NCBI GenBank assembly: GCA_027482185.1
Contig: JAIXWF010000003.1
Span: forward strand, 186,001 to 250,000
DNA length: 64,000 nucleotides
Direction: 5' to 3'
Source of the DNA: Opitutaceae bacterium
GTDB taxonomy: Bacteria; Verrucomicrobiota; Verrucomicrobiia; Opitutales; Opitutaceae
The notes beneath the pieces were generated by a model. It was given only the letters and a program-made list of their open reading frames with translations, was not told the origin of the DNA and did not search any database. Below are positions 8,257 to 14,693 of the stretch, piece after piece. Positions within the stretch are counted from its first letter, which is position 1; each line of letters starts with the position of its first letter. Made by a program: the position numbers and the translations under genes.

Positions 8257-9087
8257 TCATACGAGGTACTGGCGGATGAGGCCATTGGTGTTCTCGTTGG
8301 TGCCGCGTTCCCAGGGATGGTGCGGGCTGGCGAAGTAGACCTTGGCGCCGAGTCCGCGTTCGAGCGCGCGGTAGCCATGGAACTCGGTGCCGTTGTCCGT
8401 GGTGAGGGTGCGCACCCGGTGCGGTTCATGGGCCAAGAGAGCGAGCAGGCGCTCGTTGGTGTGCTCGACCGTGGCCCGGGGCACCGGTCCGATGCGCACC
8501 AGCCCGCTCTTGCGTTCCACGGCGGTAAGGATGCCGGCTTTGCCCCGGCCCCGGACGCCGTCCGCCTCCCAGTCGCCGAGGCGGCCGCGCCGGGCGACGA
8601 TGTCGGGTCGGGCCTCGATCGGGCGCTTGCCGGCCAGGCGACCCCGGTTGTCCCGGTGGCCGTAGCGTTTGCGCCGGCGTTTGCCCGCCCCGCGCAGCCA
8701 AGTCCACAGCGTGCCGCGGGCCTGCCGATCCCGCCGGATCCACTCGTAGATCGTCTGGTGGCTCATCACCGGCCGCCCCTGCCGCCGCCGCCACCCCACG
8801 ATCTGCTCCGGACTCCACCGCAGTTCCAGCAGCGCCGCCACCGGCGCGTAGTGCACCGGCCAGTACCGCCGGTTCCGCCGCGACCGCCGCCGCCGCCCAT
8901 TGGCCATCTCCTGCGCCGTGCCCGGCCGATACGCCCCGTCGTACGGCGTCGCGTTGCGCTTCACCTCCCGCCCGATCGTGCTGCGGTGCCGCCCCAGCAC
9001 CTTCGCGATCGCCGCGCGGCTGAGCCCCTGCCCCCGCAGCACCGCGATTTGATGTCTTTCCTCGGAGGTCAGTTGTGCATACACCAT
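8257..9087 (-). pseudogene. IS30-family transposase, N-terminal part (split by IS66)
   Basis: The ATG at 9087 (MVYAQLTSEERHQI...) is preferred over the upstream start. The HTH region 'LSRAAIAKVLGRHRSTIGREVKRN' is followed by the DDE core: 'LGDWEADGV', 'TLTTDNGTEFHG' and 'WERGTNENTNGLIRQYL'. The frame then runs into the IS66 terminus and stops. All three catalytic acids lie in this fragment, but the conserved tail after the final Glu is displaced 2.4 kb to 5682-5881. Rejoining at base 8263 to base 5873 restores a continuous frame of about 338 aa, so the split is recent and otherwise undecayed. Confidence 0.88.
8263..8270. repeat. 8-bp target-site duplication of the IS66 element (right copy)
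   Basis: GAGGTACT, identical to 5874-5881. Read on the minus strand it encodes the end of '...RQYL' in the IS30 transposase. Confidence 0.93.
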
Positions 9088-9117
9088 TCCCGGACCGTGT
9101 TGCACTTACCTCCTGAA

Positions 9118-9220
9118 TCCAAGCAACCGATCAGGTCATCCTCGATGACATGGGTCTTCGCGACCTACCAAAACACAACCGCGAGTATCTACTGCAGGTC
9201 ATCATACGCCCCTGCTATGA
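9118..9220 (+). pseudogene. istB (IS21-family ATPase) middle fragment
   Basis: Plus-strand frame 'DQVILDDMGLRDLPKHNREYLLQVIIRPCYE' is the Walker B region and following helix of IstB-type AAA+ helper proteins (compare LILDD-x-G). The 5' part, with Walker A, is missing; the IS30 end at 9117 replaces it. The frame continues exactly at 10705 ('IRSTIMTSNRP') when the IS110-type element is removed, which identifies that element's insertion point. Confidence 0.8.
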
Positions 9221-9224
9221 TGCC

Positions 9225-9569
9225 GAGGTAGGCAAGCGGGAAGAAGGCTCGGTTGGAGGTTAGTGGTTCAAGGAGTGGTTTTTTCTCGCTGAAGGATTGT
9301 GGCTGGGGGCGAACGGTGGGCCGGCGAGGGGCCCGGATCGGAAGTGTCTCTGGTCCCTATCCCTGGACGTTTGGTCGTCCAAGTTAACCTGCTATCCGTG
9401 CGCGGAGGGCGTCCGGCACATCGTGCTGGATGCAATCTGGTCGAGCAAAAGAGGGACGGAGTGAAGTGGCACCATCTACAGAGCGGTCAACCGGTGACCA
9501 AGGGGCGCTACGTGCGCAGCAACACTCCGAAGTTCGCTTCCCACGGGAGGAAAAATAAGGGGGCCGGGT
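9225..9569 (-). ncRNA. Candidate bridge RNA / seekRNA locus of the IS110-type element
   Basis: This 345-bp stretch between the transposase stop and the element end has no credible gene. It contains several short hairpins (GGACG…CGTCC 9364-9379, TCCG-TGCG-CGGA about 9395-9406, GGTCA…TGACC 9485-9499). Two matches stand out. CCTGCTAT at 9388-9395 repeats the 8 bases of target immediately left of the GA core (9211-9218). CATCTAC at 9473-9479 repeats the 7 element bases immediately before the GA core at the other end (10696-10702). That is what target and donor guides would look like. Transcript, strand and exact ends are not known. Confidence 0.5.
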
Positions 9570-10649
9570 TTAGCTGGGGACGGCCGCCGGCACGATCAGA
9601 TGCAGCTTTTCCGGCGTCGTTTGCCCGGTCGCCAGCCGCCACAGGTCGACCGCCAGCCTTCGCGCGGCGGCGACCGCCCACTTGCGCCGGGCGGCGCCGC
9701 GGGCCACGCCCGCGACCAGGGCCCGGACCGGTGGATAGTCGGGCTGCCACCGGGCCAGGCGCCAGACCAGTTCGATCAGCAGCGCCCGCACCCGCGGGTT
9801 GCCGTAGCGGTTGATCGAACCGTCGCGGCGGCGGCCGCCGCTTTGCTGCACTCCGGGACACAGCCCGGTGTAGCTGGAGACCTGACGGCGGTTCTTGAAC
9901 CGACCCCAGTCGCAGATCTCCCGCAGCAAGGTGACCCAGGTCAGGGCCCCGATCGCCTTCGGCAGCTGCGGCGGCGCCTTGGCCTCCAGTTTTTTCCGGC
10001 GCGCTTGCTCCTGCTCGTCCAACTGCACGATGGTCGCCCGCATCAGCGTCAACTCCCCGAGCAGCCACGGCGAGACCCCCGCCTGCAGATCCTGCCAGCG
10101 CTGGCCGCGCCACCACTGGCCGGCCGCGTGCTGGCCGTAAAACAAGAGCAAGCTGCGGCCCCGGGCCTCCCATTGCTGGCGGCTTTGTTTCAACTGGTCC
10201 CGCAACCGGCACTCGCTGCGCCGCCGCTGCTCCTCCTCGCTCGGCACCCGCACCGGCGTCATCGCCTTGGGATTGCCGCGCAGATACCGGTCGAGTTTGT
10301 CGCACAGCGCCGCCGCATCCAGTTTGTCGGTCTTTTGCCGGCGGCCATCCGCGAGCGCTTCCGCCACCAGCACGTGACTCTGCGCTCCGGCCGCCTGCAA
10401 CTGGTAGTGCAACCCGTAACCGCACGGGCCGGTCTCGTAGCCCACATACACCTTGCGGCCCGCCGCCACGAGGCCCCGCACCACGGCGAGCAATTGCACC
10501 CGCCCCATCGTCTGCGGCCGCAACGGCCGCGCGTCGTCCACCTGGATCGCCACCGCCAGATCGCGCGCGTGCACGTCCGTGCCCATTTTGATCGTTTCCG
10601 ACTTGGTCTCGAGCAACCGCCCGAGCAATTTTGCAACGTTGGTATTCAT
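9570..10649 (-). CDS. IS110-family DEDD transposase/recombinase
   Basis: 359 aa from the ATG at 10649, but the ATG at 10586 (MGTDVHARDLAVAI…) gives the usual family N-terminus, and the upstream ATG sits 2-3 nt from a large hairpin. RuvC-like DEDD residues: Asp in 'MGTDVHARDLA', Glu in 'VGYETGPCGYGL', and the Asp pair in 'TDKLDAAALCD'. The C-terminal Transposase_20 domain has 'LTWVTLLREICDWGRFKNRRQVSSYTGL' and the catalytic Ser region 'GGRRRDGSINRYGNPRVRALLIE'. The frame is intact, so the element may still be active. IS110 proteins act with a structured RNA from the element's own non-coding end. Confidence 0.92.
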   Translation of the reverse strand: MNTNVAKLLGRLLETKSETIKMGTDVHARDLAVAIQVDDARPLRPQTMGRVQLLAVVRGLVAAGRKVYVGYETGPCGYGLHYQLQAAGAQSHVLVAEALADGRRQKTDKLDAAALCDKLDRYLRGNPKAMTPVRVPSEEEQRRRSECRLRDQLKQSRQQWEARGRSLLLFYGQHAAGQWWRGQRWQDLQAGVSPWLLGELTLMRATIVQLDEQEQARRKKLEAKAPPQLPKAIGALTWVTLLREICDWGRFKNRRQVSSYTGLCPGVQQSGGRRRDGSINRYGNPRVRALLIELVWRLARWQPDYPPVRALVAGVARGAARRKWAVAAARRLAVDLWRLATGQTTPEKLHLIVPAAVPS

Positions 10650-10651
10650 TC

Positions 10652-10689
10652 GGCCGACAAGTTGGAGCCTCTTGCTCCGCTTGTCGGCC
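10652..10689. promoter_or_regulatory. Strong hairpin at the upstream end of the IS110-type element
   Basis: A 10-bp perfect stem GGCCGACAAG (10652-10661) / CTTGTCGGCC (10680-10689) encloses a second 5-bp stem GGAGC…GCTCC. One strand forms part of the subterminal inverted repeat shared with the left end. It lies 3 bp from the ATG at 10649, so it would interfere with initiation there. It could serve as a recombinase or RNA recognition structure in the circular junction. Confidence 0.6.
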
Positions 10690-10704
10690 TCATGGCATCT
10701 ACGA

Positions 10705-11107
10705 AATCCGCTCCACGATCATGACCAGCAACCGGCCACGCGAGCACTGGGGTAAACTCTCCCAGGACGTGCCGACTGCCGATGCCGTCCTGAACCATTT
10801 CCACCACCACGCCACCGTCATCGCCATCACCGGCGAAAGCTACCGCCACAAGGACACAGCCATTGCCAAAACCAAGTATCCCGCCACCACCAAGGCCTCG
10901 CAACACCGGTCTCGCGCTCCGCGACTCGCCGGCATCGGCCTCGTCCTTCCCCCGCACCTCCTTGCTTGCTTGGAAAAAACCATTCCGGCCTCCCGCTCGG
11001 CCTCAATTCGACCTTGTCCTTCCGCTCCCATCTTTCATGACCAAACCTCTCTAAAGGTGGCTGGTTTTAACCCGGCCCGTCGTGGCTGGTTTTTACTTGG
11101 CCGGTGA
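10705..11107 (+). pseudogene. istB (IS21-family ATPase) C-terminal fragment
   Basis: 'EIRSTIMTSNRPREHWGKLSQD' and 'LNHFHHHATVIAITGESYRHKD' form the C-terminal block of IstB (sensor 'TSNRP', 'LDRxxHH', 'GxSYR'). The recognisable similarity ends near 10865; the frame stays open to 11107, possibly as a tail running into the IS end. It is separated from the upstream istB fragment by the IS110-type element. Confidence 0.82.
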
Positions 11108-11109
11108 CA
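11057..11109 (+). repeat. Right terminus of an IS21-type element with two internal direct repeats
   Basis: GTGGCTGGTTTTAACCCGGCC (11057-11077) recurs with changes at 11082-11102, a 25-bp period, followed by a terminal …GGTGACA ending at 11109. Repeated transposase-binding sites next to a TG…CA terminus are typical of IS21-family ends. The left end of this element was not found in the window. Confidence 0.65.
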
Positions 11110-11690
11110 GCCGTCGGCAGAACTTCTGGCGCCCGGCCGCGCGCGGCTCAGGCAAAAACGGCGCGTCGCACGCGGCGCACCCCGGAGTTACGGGAATTTT
11201 TTCGGATGCGGCTTCACGGGGAGCGAAGCTACCCGACGGCGGATGGCCGTCTCAAGATCAGGTTTATGGCGACGGCGTGGCCTGTTTCACCACGGCCGCA
11301 ACCATTGCGTCGGTTCCCGACCCGCGGGGTGTCGGTCCGGCAATCGCCACCAAGCTTCCCGCGGTGCTGAGGTCGCTTGCACCTAGCGGCATGCCGACTG
11401 CACCGGATTCCGGTCAGGCCGCGCAATCGTCCGGGACTCCGGCCGACCGAAACTACGCTCACTGTCAGCGCGCCGTGGTGCTTTTTTCCTTTCATGCCGG
11501 CAACCGCCATCTAAGTTTGAACGGCACCGAGCGATCCCCGATTTTTCGTATCCCGAATTCCAATACAGGTTGCCAAAAGGTTGCCGCAAATTGCACTTTT
11601 GGCTTCACTTCCTCTGATTTTTTTGCGTCTATCTACCCGTTCTAAAACATTAACCATCAACTAAGTCCGCGTTTACTCGCGATTTGGCTT
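11110..11690. other. 580-bp stretch without a recognisable gene
   Basis: A plus-strand frame is open to 11645, but its translation is Ser/Pro/Gly-rich with no family pattern, and competing frames are equally open. GC drops towards 11550-11660. It lies between the IS21 end and the hairpin array and is probably degraded mobile DNA. Confidence 0.4.
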
Positions 11691-11692
11691 CA

Positions 11693-11730
11693 GCGGCCAA
11701 AAATTGGTTCGAGTCCCGTTGGCCGCCCCA
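11693..11730 (+). other. tRNA minihelix-like sequence (acceptor stem, T arm and CCA only)
   Basis: GCGGCCA (11693-11699) and TGGCCGC (11720-11726) form a perfect 7-bp acceptor-like stem around a T arm with loop TTCGAGT (11708-11714). A discriminator C and CCA follow (11727-11730). D and anticodon arms are absent, so it is not a tRNA gene. It looks like a tRNA 3' end, as left by integration or by a tRNA-derived element, and its last 16 bases are the core repeated seven times in the array that follows. Confidence 0.55.
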
Positions 11731-12522
11731 TTTTTGGTAAACGGGACGAGAACCCTTGGGTTCGACGAAGCACCGCAGGTGCGGAGAAGGGCTGTCCAGC
11801 AGGACAGGTGCAAGGCACTTGGCTCCAAGGGCCAACCAATCCCGTTGGCCGCCCCATTCTCAACGGGACGAGAACGAAGTTCGACGGAGCGCGCAGCGCG
11901 GAGACGGGCGGTGCCGCAGCACCGGCGCAAGGCGCTTGGGCGCAGCCCAACCAATCCCGTTGGCCGCCCCATTTTTGAAGAAACGGGACGAGTACCGAGG
12001 CCAAAGGCCGACATCGGACACCCTTGGGTTCGACGTAGCGAGCAGAGCGAGCGAAGAAGGGTCGCGCAGCAGCGCGAGTGCAAGGCACTTGGCCCCCGGG
12101 GCCAACCAATCCCGTTGGCCGCCCCATTCTCAACGGGACGAGAACGAAGTTCGACGGAGCGCGTAGCGCGGAGACGGGCGGTGCCGCAGCACCGGCGCAA
12201 GGCGCTTGGGCGCAGCCCAACCAATCCCGTTGGCCGCCCCATTTTAGAAAAAACGGGACGAGTACCGAGGCCAAAGGCCGACATCGGACACCCTTGGGTT
12301 CGACGAAGCACCACAGGTGCGGAGAAGGGCTGTCCAGCAGGACAGGTGCAAGGCACTTGGCCCCCGGGGCCAACCAATCCAGTTGGCCGCCCCATTCTCA
12401 ACGGGACGAGAACGAAGTTCGACGGAGCGCGTAGCGCGGAGATGGGCGGTGCCGCAGCACCGGCGTAAGACGCTTGGGCGAAGCCCAACCAATCCCGTTG
12501 GCCGCCCCATTTTAAGCGGGTC
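11715..12522. repeat. Tandem array of hairpin modules separated by seven copies of an 18-bp core
   Basis: The core CCCGTTGGCCGCCCCATT occurs at 11715, 11841, 11956, 12111, 12226, 12379 (variant CCAGTT) and 12494. Spacings alternate: 126, 115, 155, 115, 153, 115. Each intervening unit is a string of small hairpins with GCA or AGCA loops: slot 1 CACC-GCA-GGTG or CGCG-CA-GCGCG, slot 2 CTGTCC-AGCA-GGACAG, GGTGC-CGCA-GCACC or TCGCGC-AGCA-GCGCGA, slot 3 TTGGGC-GCA-GCCCAA or TTGGCCCC-CGGGGCCAA. Stem sequences differ between units but stay paired. Open frames across it are by-products. No CRISPR-like constant repeat/unique spacer pattern is present. Confidence 0.8.
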
Positions 12523-12612
12523 AAGATCGGGCGGATTCGGAGCAGCGGTTTATGCCCGCGGGCAAAGGTTGCACCGCCGGACGCGCCCATGGGCCCCTCC
12601 CCGCTTGATGAC

Positions 12613-12635
12613 GTAGCCCGGAGCTTCAGCCCGGG
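12613..12635. repeat. REP-like element GTAGCCCGGAGCTTCAGC
   Basis: A 23-bp sequence beginning GTAGCCCGGAGCTTCAGC, the same as the left arm of the large inverted repeat at 20196-20218. It lies between the hairpin array and the first 175-bp repeat. Such short dispersed GC-rich palindromes behave like REP sequences; function unknown. Confidence 0.6.
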
Positions 12636-12733
12636 GCTTCATTGCCTACGACCCGGTATCGGATCCCGAACCGACCCCATTCCCCAACGCCTTCCCCCAG
12701 GCGGTGCCTCCATCCCAGCCCCTGTCAGGGACA

Positions 12734-12907
12734 GGCACAAGGGGTCAGTTCGCTGAACGCTGATCGGATCGCGACAATCGACCGCGAATTGCCTCCGGGG
12801 CATCTTGAGGATGGCGACCATCCAGCTGTAGATTCCAGCAGCTGACCCATTCTATCCCGCCACCACTTTGGGATTCCGGATTCCGGACCTGACCCTATGG
12901 CTGCGCC
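12734..12907. repeat. REP-like 175-bp repeat, copy 1
   Basis: It starts with CACAAGGGGTCAG and a TCAG-TTCG-CTGA hairpin, continues through GATCGCGACAATCGACCGCG and ends with GGGATTCCGGATTCCGGACC and TGGCTGCGCC. It is about 90% identical by eye to 13121-13295, and its ends are shared with sequences at 19110-19140 and 19297-19338. GGGGTCAG ends are known from REP-type families mobilised by RAYT transposases; none is present here. Confidence 0.7.
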
Positions 12908-13120
12908 TCGGGTGTCCGCCCGGGACTTGCCGCGGATTTGCCGGCCCTGGGTGACCGCGGCCCGTTTTCGCAGCCTCCGACGGCATCTACACGGCCGCTC
13001 CCACTCCCGGACCATCCACCCGCAAGCCCCGTCATTCCGACCTTTCCTTTGCCGGTTCCGGGGTGGTTCGACGGAGCACCGCAGGTGAGCAGAAGGGCTG
13101 TCCCGCAGGACCAAATGGCA

Positions 13121-13295
13121 GGCGCAAGGGGTCAGTTCGCTGAACGCTGATTGGATCGCGACAATCGACCGCGAATTGCATCCCAAGGCATCTTGAGGAT
13201 GGCGGCAATTCAGCTGTAGGTTCCAGCAGCCGACCCACTCTATTACACCATCACTTTGGGATTCCGGACTTCTGACATGACACCATGGCTGCGCC
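13121..13295. repeat. REP-like 175-bp repeat, copy 2
   Basis: Second full copy of the family at 12734-12907. It is preceded at 13066-13116 by slot 1 and slot 2 hairpins of the array type (CACC-GCA-GGTG and GTCC-CGCA-GGAC), so the tandem array and the dispersed repeat are parts of one larger family. The metallophosphoesterase gene starts 94 bp further on. Confidence 0.7.
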
Positions 13296-13388
13296 ACTCC
13301 CCTCGCAGCGAACCTCCGACGACACTGCGGTTAAATGAATTGCAGCCACTGAGGACTGCGCTTCTTTAAGAAAGCGATCCGACCGGCG

Positions 13389-14693
13389 ATGATAGAGCGG
13401 TCGATCTCATCCCGCTGTCTTAATCCCGCTGTGATCAAAATCCGACTACTCCAAATTGGTGACATTCATCGCGGGATGCCGAGAGATTCGGTGACCGATA
13501 TCAAAGACCGGCTATTTCCGGCAGCAATCGCATCTCAGACAACAAGAGATCCAATCACCAGCGCTGTACGCTTCGCTGTGAACTTGCTGCGTGACCGACC
13601 GGTGGACGCGATCTTGCTTGCCGGTGATCTCACTCACCAGGGTGATCTGGCAAACTACGAACAGTGCGTGGATCACCTCGCAGATGCGTTGCTCGGAGAA
13701 TGGTGCAAAGCCAACTCACCCGCGTTTTGCGTGCCGGGCAACCACGACATTGACAGAACAAAAGTATTGCCAGCGACGCCGGCAGTGAAGGTGTGGGACA
13801 AGTTCGAACCTCTGGAAGAGGTTTGGAAGAAGCGGAATTTACCGATTATCGCGACAAATGACGTGAAAACCTTCACGATCAAAAAAGGGAATGCGGTAGC
13901 AGAAATCATGGCTTTGAATTCCTGCCTAGGATGCGGCGAATATCGTGGTCTCCCGGACGATCTCAAGAAGGCAGCACACGAAATGGTCGCAAGCGCAGCA
14001 AACAACGACCTCAAATGGACAGCTATTGAGCAAATGGATTCGCCGGCATTTTCCGGCGATCACATCGACGTAGTGCAACAGAAAATCGATGGCGAACGAA
14101 AGGTGAACGTAGTCTTGGCTCACCACAACCTACTCCCGCAAGCAACCCCGCGCGCTGCACTCTATGCCGAGGTTTTTAATGGCGGGCAGTTTCGCACGAT
14201 ACTGGCCCGGAATCGGACGCCGACGCTTTATTGTCACGGACATATCCACGATGACCTCATTGAAGTGGTAACGAATCCTGGATGCCCAGCCTGTATGGCC
14301 GCGATCTCAGCGCCGCTTCTCGATATGGGATTCAACGTGATCGAAATCTGCTACACCATCGATGGCGTGCCTCTGGGTGCGACGGTTCAGAAATACAAGG
14401 TTGGCAAATCGTACACCTTTTTTCAGCAACCCGAGGAAAGCCGGATTCCTTTTTGTTCAGCCGGGGACTATTTCCGCATTTTCGACCACCCGCCCCGGGC
14501 ACAAATGATCTCGGCCATCGGTTCAGGAGTGCGATTTCCCGCACTTTTAGATAAACTCAATAAAGACCATTCGGCACTGACAGAGATGGAGCTAGCATCA
14601 ATGGTCAGTGAAGCAGAGTGGCATGGCATCCTAGGGATTCTAAATCGTGAAAGAACTCCACAATTTTGGCAGATACTGCGGCTGACACCATGA
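13389..14693 (+). CDS. Calcineurin-like metallophosphoesterase, first gene of a coupled three-gene cassette
   Basis: 434 aa from the ATG at 13389; a GTG at 13431 directly before the first beta strand is an alternative start. Metal-binding motifs of the calcineurin superfamily are all visible: GDIH (24-27), GDLTH (79-83), GNHD (117-120), 'LAHHN' and 'CHGHIHD'. The core ends near residue 300; about 130 further residues have no recognised family. No signal peptide, so it is cytoplasmic. Substrates in this superfamily range from nucleic acids to cyclic nucleotides and phosphoproteins. Its stop overlaps the ATPase start (ATGA, 14690-14693). Base composition is lower in GC than genes outside the island. 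Confidence 0.85.
   Translation: MIERSISSRCLNPAVIKIRLLQIGDIHRGMPRDSVTDIKDRLFPAAIASQTTRDPITSAVRFAVNLLRDRPVDAILLAGDLTHQGDLANYEQCVDHLADALLGEWCKANSPAFCVPGNHDIDRTKVLPATPAVKVWDKFEPLEEVWKKRNLPIIATNDVKTFTIKKGNAVAEIMALNSCLGCGEYRGLPDDLKKAAHEMVASAANNDLKWTAIEQMDSPAFSGDHIDVVQQKIDGERKVNVVLAHHNLLPQATPRAALYAEVFNGGQFRTILARNRTPTLYCHGHIHDDLIEVVTNPGCPACMAAISAPLLDMGFNVIEICYTIDGVPLGATVQKYKVGKSYTFFQQPEESRIPFCSAGDYFRIFDHPPRAQMISAIGSGVRFPALLDKLNKDHSALTEMELASMVSEAEWHGILGILNRERTPQFWQILRLTP

Larger units (their letters stand above)
5882..8262 (-). mobile_element. IS66-family insertion sequence, 2381 bp, inserted in the IS30 transposase
   Basis: The ends are defined by inverted repeats starting GTATG[T/A]GTCCGG[C/T]GGAGTGCC at 5882 and at the complement of 8262. 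Perfect 8-bp direct repeats GAGGTACT lie immediately outside (5874-5881 and 8263-8270); 8 bp is the usual IS66 duplication size. Inside, in the usual order on the minus strand, are tnpA, tnpB and tnpC with coupled starts. The tnpB reading frame is broken in a G run, so autonomous transposition may be impaired. A 7-bp hairpin (GCGTCAC…GTGACGC, 5932-5950) lies downstream of tnpC. Confidence 0.93.
5638..9117 (-). mobile_element. IS30-family insertion sequence, interrupted by an IS66-family element
   Basis: Imperfect 20-bp terminal inverted repeats are visible: 5638-5657 and the complement of 9098-9117, sharing TTCAG at the outside and AAGTGCAACA at the inside. They flank one transposase frame on the minus strand. 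The element carries the IS66 insertion at 5882-8262; without it and one target-duplication copy the IS30 is about 1.1 kb, normal for the family. The right end abuts the istB fragment, while the left end abuts the serine-recombinase remnant. The two flanks are not halves of one gene, so an adjacent deletion or rearrangement occurred. The short target duplication usual for IS30 could not be identified. Confidence 0.82.
9221..10704 (-). mobile_element. IS110-family (IS1111-like) element inserted in istB, about 1484 bp
   Basis: Boundaries are deduced from restoration of istB: '…TGC TAT GA' at 9220 joins 'A ATC CGC…' at 10705 with a shared GA dinucleotide (9219-9220 and 10703-10704). There is no longer target duplication, as expected for this family. 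Imperfect subterminal inverted repeats are visible: the left end and the complement of the right end share GATGCC, CAAGCGG and AAGxAGGCTC or AGAGGCTC. One DEDD transposase lies on the minus strand. Only about 55-120 bp precede its start, but about 350 bp of non-coding DNA follow its stop, the arrangement of the IS1111 subgroup. Confidence 0.8.

Noticed and set aside
10652-10689. Rho-independent terminator
   Set aside because: No T tract on either strand; it is part of the subterminal inverted repeat of the IS110-type element.
9118-10704. istB joined at the CAT repeats 9206 and 10691
   Set aside because: Joining there gives a frameshift. Only the join at GA (9220/10705) restores the family sequence '…CYEIRSTIMTSNRP'.
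11648-11738. Complete tRNA gene
   Set aside because: Acceptor, T arm and CCA are present, but there is no D arm or anticodon arm; the 5' acceptor strand directly precedes the T arm.
11715-12522. CRISPR array
   Set aside because: The core is 18 bp, spacers are 97-137 bp and are repeats of one another rather than unique; no cas genes nearby.
11673-12616. Open frames across the hairpin array (for example minus-strand repeats of 'GRPTGLVG')
   Set aside because: They follow the repeat units, occur in both strands and frames, and their translation is dictated by the tRNA-like core; no start or ribosome-binding site is convincing.
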